Below, piece by piece: positions 23,327 through 30,350 of a stretch of DNA of 34,127 nucleotides. The stretch comes from Phycisphaerales bacterium (lineage in GTDB: Bacteria; Planctomycetota; Phycisphaerae; Phycisphaerales; JAGLTS01): positions 1-34,127 of the forward strand of contig JAGLTS010000106.1 in the NCBI GenBank assembly GCA_023135165.1. Reading direction: 5' to 3'. The position numbers were made by a program, and so were the translations under genes. Below the pieces are notes generated by a model that was not told where the DNA came from, made no database searches, and saw nothing but the letters and a program-made list of their open reading frames with translations. Position 1 is the stretch's first letter, and the number at the start of each line of letters is the position of its first letter.

Positions 23327-25150
23327 ATGACCGACCCGAAACACCCGACGACTGCGACCACCCGCCGCGCCTCGCGCCCGGCGTTTGTCTACGACCCGCC
23401 CCTGCAAGGAGGCGTCAGTCCCTCCACAACCAGCCAGGGCGCTGCCCCGCCCAGCTTCGCGCGCAAGCCGGACATCGGCGGCCCGTACATGTTCGCATCG
23501 CCCGACACGCCCGGCATGCCCGAGCCGTCGCCCCTGACCGCATGGGACTTCATGCCCCCCGACTGGCGCTGCGACGACCGCCGCGATGGCCAACCTGCGC
23601 CCACGACCCACTCTGCATGGCGCCCGCCCGACGGCTTCACGCCGATCACGCAGCTCGACCACGCACGCCTCGGCACGATCACGCCACAGATGCGGCGCAT
23701 CGCTGAGCGCGAACCCCACCTCACATCCGAGCAGGTGCGCGATGAAGTCGCTGCGGGCAGGCTCATCATCCCCGCCAACCGCATCCACCTCTCCCGCAAA
23801 CTCGACCCGATCGCCATCGGCCGAGCGACTCGAACGAAGATCAACGCCAACCTCGGCGCATCGCCCATATCATCTTCAATTAATGAGGAACTCGAAAAAC
23901 TTGATTGGGCAATCAAATGGGGTGCAACAACTGCGATGGATTTATCAACCGGCGGCGACCTCAACGCCACGCGGTCAGCCATCATTGACCACGCGACCGT
24001 TCCGATCGGCACGGTGCCTATCTATTCGATGATCATAGGCAAGAAAATCGAAGACCTTACGTATGACACGATCCTCGAAGAACTGGAAAACCAGGCGAAG
24101 CAGGGTGTCGATTACTTTACGGTCCATGCGGGCCTGTTGATGCAGCATATCCCGCTCGTGAGAGATCGGCTCATCGGCATCGTTTCACGCGGCGGCTCGC
24201 TGCTCGTCAAGTGGATGCTCCATCATAACAAGCAGAACCCGATGTATGACCTGTGGGATGACATCTGTGAGATCTGTCGGCGATATGACGTCTGTTTTTC
24301 GATCGGCGACGGCCTGCGACCGGGCGGGCTTGGCGACGCCACCGATCCGGCGCAGTTCGCGGAACTCGAAGTCCTCGGCGAACTCACCGAACGCGCCTGG
24401 CAGCACGGTGTGCAAGTCATGATCGAAGGGCCCGGCCACATCCCGTTCGATCAGATCGAATACAACATGAAGATCGAACGGACGCTCTGCCACGGCGCGC
24501 CGTTCTATGTGCTCGGCCCGCTCGTGACCGATGTCTTTCCCGGTTACGACCACATCACAAGTTGTATCGGCGCGACCGCGGCTGCCTACCACGGTGCGGC
24601 GATGCTTTGTTACGTCACGCCCAAGGAGCATCTCGGGCTGCCCAAACGCGAAGATGTCAAGCAGGGCTGCATCGCATACAAGATCGCTGCGCATGCGGCG
24701 GATGTGGCGCTGGGCATCCCCGGCACGCGCGATTGGGATGATGAAATCACGAAGGCGCGTGCGGCGCTCAACTGGCAGAAGCACTTCGAGCTCTCGTTCG
24801 ATCCGGATACCGCTCGCGCGTTTCACGATGAGGATCTGGATGTGGACACGGACTTCTGCGCGATGTGTGGGCACGAATGGTGTGCTGTCCGCATCAGTAA
24901 GGACATCCAGCAGTTCGCATCGGGCAAGGATGCTGCGTATGCGTGGGGCGATGCGAAGATCAGCGCCGCATTGACGAAAGAGCAGAAGCACATTCTGGAG
25001 GAGCGAGGCGTCCTGTCAGCGGAAGAGATCCACCGTTTGGCGAGCAAGACAGAGCAGGCGGTCGGCGTCCCCGACAGCGGCAAGCCCGTATGCCACAGCG
25101 ACTGTGCCGATGACGACAAAGCGCGGATGATCCAGACGGGCGAGCGATGA
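23327..25150 (+). CDS. thiC: Phosphomethylpyrimidine synthase (ThiC)
   Basis: 607 residues, usual length for the family. The radical-SAM enzyme converts aminoimidazole ribotide to hydroxymethylpyrimidine phosphate in thiamine synthesis. The start at 23327 is set by GGGAA nine bases upstream. The unusual C-terminal cluster motif is C-x2-C-x4-C at Cys511, Cys514 and Cys519. Conserved stretches include LGASPISSS, DLSTGGDL, PIGTVPIY, FTVHAGLL, SRGGS, GDGLRPG, EGPGHIP and VLGPLVTD. A TPP riboswitch precedes it. The stop codon overlaps the start of a truncated AlbA_2 reading frame (ATGA). A patch at about 23868-23950 is markedly more AT-rich than the rest of the gene. Confidence 0.98.
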   Translation: MTDPKHPTTATTRRASRPAFVYDPPLQGGVSPSTTSQGAAPPSFARKPDIGGPYMFASPDTPGMPEPSPLTAWDFMPPDWRCDDRRDGQPAPTTHSAWRPPDGFTPITQLDHARLGTITPQMRRIAEREPHLTSEQVRDEVAAGRLIIPANRIHLSRKLDPIAIGRATRTKINANLGASPISSSINEELEKLDWAIKWGATTAMDLSTGGDLNATRSAIIDHATVPIGTVPIYSMIIGKKIEDLTYDTILEELENQAKQGVDYFTVHAGLLMQHIPLVRDRLIGIVSRGGSLLVKWMLHHNKQNPMYDLWDDICEICRRYDVCFSIGDGLRPGGLGDATDPAQFAELEVLGELTERAWQHGVQVMIEGPGHIPFDQIEYNMKIERTLCHGAPFYVLGPLVTDVFPGYDHITSCIGATAAAYHGAAMLCYVTPKEHLGLPKREDVKQGCIAYKIAAHAADVALGIPGTRDWDDEITKARAALNWQKHFELSFDPDTARAFHDEDLDVDTDFCAMCGHEWCAVRISKDIQQFASGKDAAYAWGDAKISAALTKEQKHILEERGVLSAEEIHRLASKTEQAVGVPDSGKPVCHSDCADDDKARMIQTGER

Positions 25151-25281
25151 TCCGCAAGCCCATCGATTCCGTGACCGCTGACGATTTCCGGGCGCTCATC
25201 GACGACAGCATGTGTGAAGCGCGCACCATCGAGTACAATCGCGAGTCGATGACGCTTGTTGCCATCAGCTCCGACGACTGA
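25147..25281 (+). pseudogene. Truncated copy of the AlbA_2 gene 5' end
   Basis: A 44-codon frame begins at an ATG overlapping the thiC stop (ATGA) and closes at a TGA. The first ~102 bases match the start of the intact AlbA_2 gene at 26275 with about 14 mismatches by eye. The encoded residues include P-I-D-x-V-T-A-D-D-x-R-A-L-I and E-A-R-T-I-E-Y-x-R-E, after which the homology fades. The intact copy also begins with an ATGA overlap of the gene before it. This is best read as a duplication remnant; translation into a short peptide is possible but has no support. Confidence 0.8.
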
Positions 25282-25306
25282 AGTCCATCGGGCAAGAGGT
25301 GGAGGC

Positions 25307-26278
25307 ATGACACGCGACTGGGACATCCCGGATCAGATTTCGGTTCCGATCGAGGCGGATGAGGACGGCTTCACGGGTCGTGAGTGCCCGGTGGACAAAT
25401 GCCAGGGATACTTCAAGATCGAATACGGTACGGGGCTTCAGGGGGAGGATCTGCCGTGTCACTGTCCTTATTGTGGGTACACGGGTGCGCACGATGAGTT
25501 CTGGACCAAGGAGCAGATTGCGTACGCCGAGTCGATCGCCATGCGCCAGATCGAACGTGCGATCATCAGGGGGCTGAAGGAGCACGAATTCAACTATCCC
25601 GCCCAGGGCGACTTTGGCATCGGCATCAGCATGAAGGTCAAGCCTGGGCCGCCGCACCCGATCCGTCACTATCGTGAGAATCGCCTCGAGACCGAGGTGG
25701 TGTGCGATATGTGCACTCTGCACTACGCGATCTACGGCGTGTTTGCCCATTGCCCGGACTGTGGCGCGCATAACTCGCTTCAGATCCTGAAGAAGAATCT
25801 CGATCTGGCGGTGAAACAGCTTGATCTGGCGGGAGATGTCGAGGACAAGGATTTCGCCGAGCATCTCGTCGCGGACGCTCTGGAGAACGTCGTTTCGACA
25901 TTCGACGGCTTCGGCCGGGAATTATGCCGCGTTCATGCGGAGCAGGCGACAGTTCAGACAAAAGCGGAGAACCTGTCGTTCCAGAATCTCCCTGGAGCTT
26001 GCGCGAATTTCAAGCGTCTGTTCAGCCATGATCTCACAACGTCCATCGAGCAAGCGCAGTGGGATCTCGCCGTCCGCTGCTTCAACAAGCGCCACCTGCT
26101 GGCACACAAGATGGGCGTGATCGACCAGAAGTACATCGTGGCAACGAATGAAGCATCCGCCGTGGTCGGCAGACGCGTACGTATCGATGTGGACGAGGTG
26201 CTGGAGTTCGTCGTGATCGTGCGGCGGCTCGGTGAGGAACTGGCGTCGGTGCTGGCGAGCGAGGATGGCGGGCGATGA
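25307..26278 (+). CDS. Zinc-ribbon protein with C-terminal HEPN-like domain
   Basis: 323 residues from the ATG at 25307 (GAGGTG 6 bases upstream). The N-terminal part carries Cys27, Cys32, Cys51, Cys53 and Cys56 (ECPVDKCQGYF, CHCPYCGYTG). A second ribbon lies at Cys133/136 and Cys149/152 (CDMC...CPDCGAHNSLQIL). The helical C-terminal half contains CFNKRHLLAHKMGVID. Here R262-H263-x3-H267 fits the R-[N/D/H]-x3-H active-site signature of HEPN ribonucleases. I recall similar uncharacterised proteins elsewhere but no assigned function. HEPN domains are typical of toxin-antitoxin, CRISPR and abortive-infection proteins. The gene lies between a truncated and an intact AlbA_2 gene and overlaps the latter by 4 bases. 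Confidence 0.85.
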   Translation: MTRDWDIPDQISVPIEADEDGFTGRECPVDKCQGYFKIEYGTGLQGEDLPCHCPYCGYTGAHDEFWTKEQIAYAESIAMRQIERAIIRGLKEHEFNYPAQGDFGIGISMKVKPGPPHPIRHYRENRLETEVVCDMCTLHYAIYGVFAHCPDCGAHNSLQILKKNLDLAVKQLDLAGDVEDKDFAEHLVADALENVVSTFDGFGRELCRVHAEQATVQTKAENLSFQNLPGACANFKRLFSHDLTTSIEQAQWDLAVRCFNKRHLLAHKMGVIDQKYIVATNEASAVVGRRVRIDVDEVLEFVVIVRRLGEELASVLASEDGGR

Positions 26279-27450
26279 TCAACAAACCCATCGATTTCGT
26301 GACTGCTGACGATCTCCGGGCGCTCATCAACGACGGAGTGCGTGAAGCGCGCACCATCGAGTACAAGCGTGAGTTGCCAGGCAGCAGCGACAGCAACAAA
26401 AAGGAGTATCTCGCCGACGTCTCGTCCTTTGCGAATGCAGCAGGTGGCGATCTGCTCTTTGGGATCGAGGCTCAGGATGGAGTGCCGATCGGGATACCAG
26501 GGCTTGCTGGCTTCAACGAAGACAAGGAACGGCTGCGTCTGGAGAGCATAATGCGCGACGGGCTCGACCCTCGCATACCTGGGCTTCAATTGAAGGCCAT
26601 CGACGGGTTCGAGAACGGTCCTGCTCTGCTTGTTCGGATACCGCGGAGTTGGTGTGGACCACACATGATTACGTTTAGAGGATCGTCGCGTTTCCTCTCT
26701 CGCAGTAGTGCCGGCAAGTTCCAGATGGACATGGCGGAGATTCGTTCGGCGATTGAGGGAGCAAGTGGGATCCCGGAGCGCATCCGAAGATGGCGGGATG
26801 ACCGGCTGGGGCGGATCGTCGCCAACGAGGGACCGATTCTGCTCGCCTCCTCAAGCTGTCTTGTGCTACACGTAGTCCCGCTTGAGTCGTTTGCAAGCGA
26901 ATGGCGATACGGTGTATCCGATCTTGACGATCGCGGGCTTGACTTCCACCCTCTGGGGGGAAGTGGTTGGACTCAGAGGTTCAACGTCGATGGTTTGATG
27001 AAATTCGCTGTCGATGGCGACGATCGACACACGGCCGAGAGCTACACACAGGTCTTCCGTTCTGGTCGGATCGAGGCGGTCGCTGCGGACCTGCTATCTG
27101 AAGAGAAGGGAACTCGCTTCATTGCGAGCGTGTGGTATGAAGAGACGCTCATACGAGCCACCAAGGCCTATCTCAAGTCGCTCAACGCGCTGAGTGTTCA
27201 GCCGCCCGTTGTCGTGCTGCTCTCGATTACTGGTGCCAAGGGTGCCTACATGGAGGTGTCGGCAAGATACTGGCGCCAGCATTCACGCGCAATCGATCGA
27301 GACATGCTACTTTTCCCGGATGTTCTGATTGAGCAATACGACTGCGATGTTCCGCGCGTCCTTCGACCCACCTTCGATGCGGTGTGGAATGCTTGCGGTT
27401 TCCCCCACAGCCCGAACTACGACGAGGACGGTAATTGGTCGCCGCGATGA
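26275..27450 (+). CDS. AlbA_2 (Schlafen-type) domain protein
   Basis: 391 residues. The start ATG overlaps the preceding stop codon (ATGA). The N-terminal AlbA_2 domain (about 1-150) shows E24-A-R-T-I-E29-Y-K31 (the E-x4-E-x-K pattern), DVSSFANAAGGDLLFGI (about 48-64) and a later RIPRSWCGPHMITFRGSSRF. AlbA_2 is the nuclease/ATP-binding-like core of Schlafen proteins; bacterial forms occur in defence islands and as stand-alone regulators. The C-terminal 220 residues (about 170-391) match nothing I recognise. The gene is coupled to the HEPN-like gene upstream, and the nuclease-like gene begins 15 bases later. Confidence 0.88.
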   Translation: MINKPIDFVTADDLRALINDGVREARTIEYKRELPGSSDSNKKEYLADVSSFANAAGGDLLFGIEAQDGVPIGIPGLAGFNEDKERLRLESIMRDGLDPRIPGLQLKAIDGFENGPALLVRIPRSWCGPHMITFRGSSRFLSRSSAGKFQMDMAEIRSAIEGASGIPERIRRWRDDRLGRIVANEGPILLASSSCLVLHVVPLESFASEWRYGVSDLDDRGLDFHPLGGSGWTQRFNVDGLMKFAVDGDDRHTAESYTQVFRSGRIEAVAADLLSEEKGTRFIASVWYEETLIRATKAYLKSLNALSVQPPVVVLLSITGAKGAYMEVSARYWRQHSRAIDRDMLLFPDVLIEQYDCDVPRVLRPTFDAVWNACGFPHSPNYDEDGNWSPR

Positions 27451-27465
27451 TGAGGAGGAACGGAC

Positions 27466-28347
27466 ATGCCCCTGACCTTTGTTCAGCACAAGAAGATCTC
27501 ATTGAGGAAGCACCCGGAATTCAACGAGGCGTGGCTTCACGATCGTATCTGCGAGGACCCGTCGATCCTCGGTCTTGGGGATGTCCGCGTCATCGACCGC
27601 GAGCGAGTCTGCACCGGCGGCGGTCGGCTGGATCTCTTGCTGTTCGACGAGGACAACGATCGGCGGTACGAGGTAGAGGTCATGCTTGGCGCAACCGACC
27701 CGAGCCACATCATCCGTACGATCGAGTACTGGGACATCGAACGGCGGCGCTATCCGGGCTATGACCACGTCGCTGTGTTGATTGCTGAAGATGTGACCGC
27801 CCGATTCCTCAACGTCATGAGCTTGCTCTCCGGCAGTATTCCGCTGATCGCCATTCAGCTCGATGCGCTTCATGTCGGTGAGAACATCCTGTTGAACTTC
27901 GTGCAGGTGCTTGACCAGACCGACATGCGCGTTGACGACACGGACGACGATGGGGGGGGCGGACAGACCGATCGGGCGTATTGGGACAAGAAGGCGGGCA
28001 AACCGCTGATGGCGATCTGCGATCAGGTTCTCGCGATGATCAATGAGGCGTCCAAGCAGCCCCAGGAATTCAACTACCTGCGCGGATACATAGGCCTGCG
28101 ATCCAACGGCGTTGTCCGGAACATTATGACACTGAGCCCGAAACGGACCAAGAAGTTCGTGCATATCGGTTTCCACCACCCGGAGGCCGGCTCCTGGCAC
28201 GACCGCTTCGAAGAGGCTGGGGTTCCCAGCCGGAAGGGGCGCAATGGACGGCGATTCAGGGTTTCGGTGACTCCGGAGGAGTTCGCATCACATCAGGATC
28301 TGATCCGCGAAGCGATCGTCGAGACGGTGAAGGAGTTCGAGAGCTGA
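27466..28347 (+). CDS. PD-(D/E)XK nuclease-like protein
   Basis: 293 residues with a strong GAGGAGG ribosome binding site. Residues 24-90 resemble the NucS/RecB-like restriction-nuclease core: a short helix, then GGGRLDLLLFDEDNDRRYEVEVMLG, giving Asp56 and Glu69-x-Glu71. The canonical Lys of the D...ExK site is replaced by Glu, so activity is uncertain. An acidic/glycine linker (about 155-165) leads to a C-terminal domain (about 168-293) with KKFVHIGFHHPEAGSWHDRFEEAG, which may bind DNA or a partner. It completes the run HEPN-like, AlbA_2, nuclease-like on one strand. Exact family not recognised. Confidence 0.8.
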   Translation: MPLTFVQHKKISLRKHPEFNEAWLHDRICEDPSILGLGDVRVIDRERVCTGGGRLDLLLFDEDNDRRYEVEVMLGATDPSHIIRTIEYWDIERRRYPGYDHVAVLIAEDVTARFLNVMSLLSGSIPLIAIQLDALHVGENILLNFVQVLDQTDMRVDDTDDDGGGGQTDRAYWDKKAGKPLMAICDQVLAMINEASKQPQEFNYLRGYIGLRSNGVVRNIMTLSPKRTKKFVHIGFHHPEAGSWHDRFEEAGVPSRKGRNGRRFRVSVTPEEFASHQDLIREAIVETVKEFES

Positions 28348-28369
28348 CGCCTCGTCGTGGCTAGCAGCC

Positions 28370-28410
28370 GGGCTGCTACGCAGCCCTGGACCTGCGTCGC
28401 GTAGCGACGC
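28370..28410. repeat. Two tandem perfect hairpins after the nuclease-like gene
   Basis: Hairpin 1 is GGGCTGC (28370-28376), loop TAC, GCAGCCC (28380-28386). Hairpin 2 is GCGTCGC (28394-28400), loop GTA, GCGACGC (28404-28410). Both have 7-base stems and 3-base loops, and the loops are complementary to each other. No T-run follows, so this resembles a REP-type intergenic element more than an intrinsic terminator. The right edge of hairpin 1 carries the 13-mer also found at 2255-2267. Confidence 0.7.
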
Positions 28411-28467
28411 GGCTACTTGAGATCCCGAGGACTTGTGTATAAACCTCAGGCGACACGCGCCGGGTTG

Positions 28468-28489
28468 CCGCAAGGGCTGCGTTGCGGCT
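28468..28489 (-). terminator. Hairpin at the 3' end of the HTH gene, possible terminator
   Basis: GCCGCAA (28468-28474) pairs perfectly with TTGCGGC (28483-28489) across an 8-base loop, immediately after the stop codon of the minus-strand HTH gene. There is no clear U-tract, so it may stabilise the 3' end instead of terminating. Confidence 0.4.
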
Positions 28490-28492
28490 CGG

Positions 28493-29746
28493 CTACTCCT
28501 GGGCTGCGATGCGATGCTCGGTGAGTGTGGGGGTTTGCGCGGGGGTGAGAGTGGGGGTGGGGGTTGTGTTGAGCTTTGCTGCGAGCTGCTCTCGGCTGTG
28601 CACATCGTGCTGGCGGTAGAGCTTCGTCGCATGGCTGTAGATGGTCGGGTAGCTGAGGCCGAGTCGCTGGGCGATCTCTTTGTAGGTTTCGCCCGCGATG
28701 AGGCCTTTGAGCACCTGTTGCCTGCTGTGTGAAGGCGGCCTGCGGACGTGTCGGGTGTATCTGCGTTTGCGTTCGGGGATGAGCCATGCGGGTCTGGCGA
28801 CTTCACTGCCGTAGAGCAGCCCGCCGGAAACGTAGGTGACGAAGTCGTTCCAGCCGGCGGAGGTCAGAAGTGAGAGGCCGCGAACCCCCCAGCATGTGGC
28901 GCAAGCGAAGGAGCGCATGCCGGCGAGCGGATCGTGCAGTCCTGGATACCATTGCCCGGTGAGTCGCAGGTGCGGCGAGGCGGTGGGGCGGGCGTCGTCA
29001 TCGCCGACATCGAGCGCGAGTGGGCCAAGGAACTGGGCGAGTGTGTAGAGGGGGAGCGGGCCGTAGAGCATTCGTGCTCGTCGCCCACAGGGGATGTACG
29101 GTCCGGTCGGGTCGGCGGGATTCGGCCTGCCTGGGCAGATCCAGTCCCATCCCCGGAAGCACAGGTGGCCACGATGCCGCAAGAATCTCGGCACACGGCT
29201 GACGCGGAGCGTGTATTCGCTGGGGATCTTTTCGTGCAAGGACTGCCAGAGCGTTCCCCAGATGGCGTGGGGCGGCTCACCGCGTCTGGCGCCCGGGTCG
29301 AGCGGGCCGGCGCGCCAGATGACGGGCACGGGCTTGCCTCGCGAGCCGTGCATCGCGGGGTTGTCATAGCGGACCTGGAAGACGCCCGATGCGATCCATG
29401 AGCGGATGGATTCCTCGTGTCGGCCGAGCTTTCGCGCTGCGTCGGTCCATCGAAGACCGGGCCAGTCGATGTTGACGGGCGCGCACAGGCGTCGGATGTC
29501 ATCGCCTGTGATGATGACATCATGCGGTTCGCGATAATCGGGCGCGTCTTCCGGAGTGATCGCACAGCTCCATGATGTGATTCGTGTGTCGCTTGCGCGG
29601 ATGGTGAGGCACCAGGCGCGTGGCGGTCGGATGAGGGTCGGCAGGCGGCGGCGCGCGGCGCGGATGGTCGTTTCGATGCGATCAGCGCGGAGCTTGTCGC
29701 CGACGCGATGCCAGGCTTCGATGAGGTTGAAGTCGAGTTCATCCAT
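28493..29746 (-). CDS. DNA-binding protein with C-terminal GerE/LuxR-type HTH
   Basis: 417 residues from the ATG at 29746. No Shine-Dalgarno is visible, and the frame is open upstream, so the start is the weakest point. The N-terminal and central parts contain DAARKLGRHEESIRSWIASGVFQVRY (a possible second, MerR/Mu-like HTH near 115-140) and Cys-rich segments (HLCFRGWDWICPG, YIPCGRR, FACATCWG) that may bind zinc. A clear GerE-type HTH at about 340-393 reads VLKGLIAGETYKEIAQRLGLSYPTIYSHATKLYRQHDVHSREQLAAKL. The tail is Thr/Pro-rich. I recall similar proteins in Phycisphaerae but not their role. A regulator or mobile-element-linked protein is possible. Confidence 0.75.
   Translation of the reverse strand: MDELDFNLIEAWHRVGDKLRADRIETTIRAARRRLPTLIRPPRAWCLTIRASDTRITSWSCAITPEDAPDYREPHDVIITGDDIRRLCAPVNIDWPGLRWTDAARKLGRHEESIRSWIASGVFQVRYDNPAMHGSRGKPVPVIWRAGPLDPGARRGEPPHAIWGTLWQSLHEKIPSEYTLRVSRVPRFLRHRGHLCFRGWDWICPGRPNPADPTGPYIPCGRRARMLYGPLPLYTLAQFLGPLALDVGDDDARPTASPHLRLTGQWYPGLHDPLAGMRSFACATCWGVRGLSLLTSAGWNDFVTYVSGGLLYGSEVARPAWLIPERKRRYTRHVRRPPSHSRQQVLKGLIAGETYKEIAQRLGLSYPTIYSHATKLYRQHDVHSREQLAAKLNTTPTPTLTPAQTPTLTEHRIAAQE
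28529..28563 (+). other. G-quadruplex-capable tract within the HTH gene's C-terminal codons
   Basis: On the plus (template) strand, four runs of five G occur at 28529-28533, 28541-28545, 28553-28557 and 28559-28563, with loops of 7, 7 and 1 bases. The opposite strand encodes the Thr/Pro-rich tail of the HTH protein. Confidence 0.75.
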
Positions 29747-29957
29747 TGGGGTGGTCCACGTGACGCTTGGTATGGTGTCGCGTGATTCGGCATAGTCCAG
29801 CGATTTGTCGGAAAGTCGCGGTCGGACGCAGGTGGGTGCGCATCGGGATGGACATGGAGGTGTGTTAGCCAGCGTCGATGGGCCGGCGCGCGTGGATACC
29901 ACCCCGTTTCAACAGATTGAAGGCCACGCGGTGGAGCTGGCAAAAGACGAGCCAAGA

Positions 29958-29972
29958 AAACAGTGTCGGATA
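29958..29972. repeat. Left copy of 15-base direct repeat flanking the HypD locus
   Basis: AAACAGTGTCGGATA. The copy at 33675-33689 differs at one base. The sequence just right of it, ACCGTTTC, forms an inverted repeat with GAAAACAGT on its left side, a structure seen at IS ends. The stretch 29747-29957 between the HTH gene start and this repeat holds nothing else I can support. Confidence 0.5.
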
Positions 29973-30241
29973 CCGTTTCTCCGTCCCTGTGCATTATCAA
30001 CTGCGAGAATACCCTCCGCAGCTTCTACCTCGGCGGCCACGAAGGGCCGGACTCGATCGTCGAGGGCCTGACGATCACGAACGGTAACACCACTAACGGC
30101 GGCGGCACTCTCTGTGTTTCGAGCGATCCCACGCTCAACAACTGCGTGATCAGCGGCAATGTGGCAACCGGCCTCGGTGGTGGCGCTCGCTGCGGGTCGG
30201 ACACGGGCTATGCTTTTCCGAGCACCCGCTCCCTTTCTTGA
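29963..30241 (+). pseudogene. Fragment of an exported right-handed beta-helix (PMP-like) protein
   Basis: The frame encodes INCENTLRSFYLGGHEGPDS, then IVEGLTITNGNTTNGGG, then PTLNNCVISGNVATGLGGGARC, then unrelated residues and a stop. This is one to two coils of the repeat found in large exported beta-helix or polymorphic-outer-membrane-type proteins, which normally run for hundreds of residues with a signal peptide. Neither is present. Homology starts near 29990, just after the repeat at 29958, and stops near 30193, so both ends look like breakpoints. A gene remnant is by far the best reading. Confidence 0.75.
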
Positions 30242-30350
30242 GGGTGGGTCAGGTGCGGAGATTGGCGGCCGAGTTGACCAGGTCGGTGCCGGGACGGTAC
30301 GCCCGACCGCGCGAGAAACGACGGGCTGTTTGCAGGTGAAAGGCACGATC

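Noticed and set aside
29747..29957. Possible extra coding region before the beta-helix remnant
   Set aside because: Frames on both strands are open for short stretches, but none has a ribosome binding site, recognisable motif or credible composition.
30159..30350. N-terminal extension of the activase
   Set aside because: Family members begin just before the I-F-D-I-x-K/R-F motif; the upstream residues overlap the beta-helix remnant and look random.
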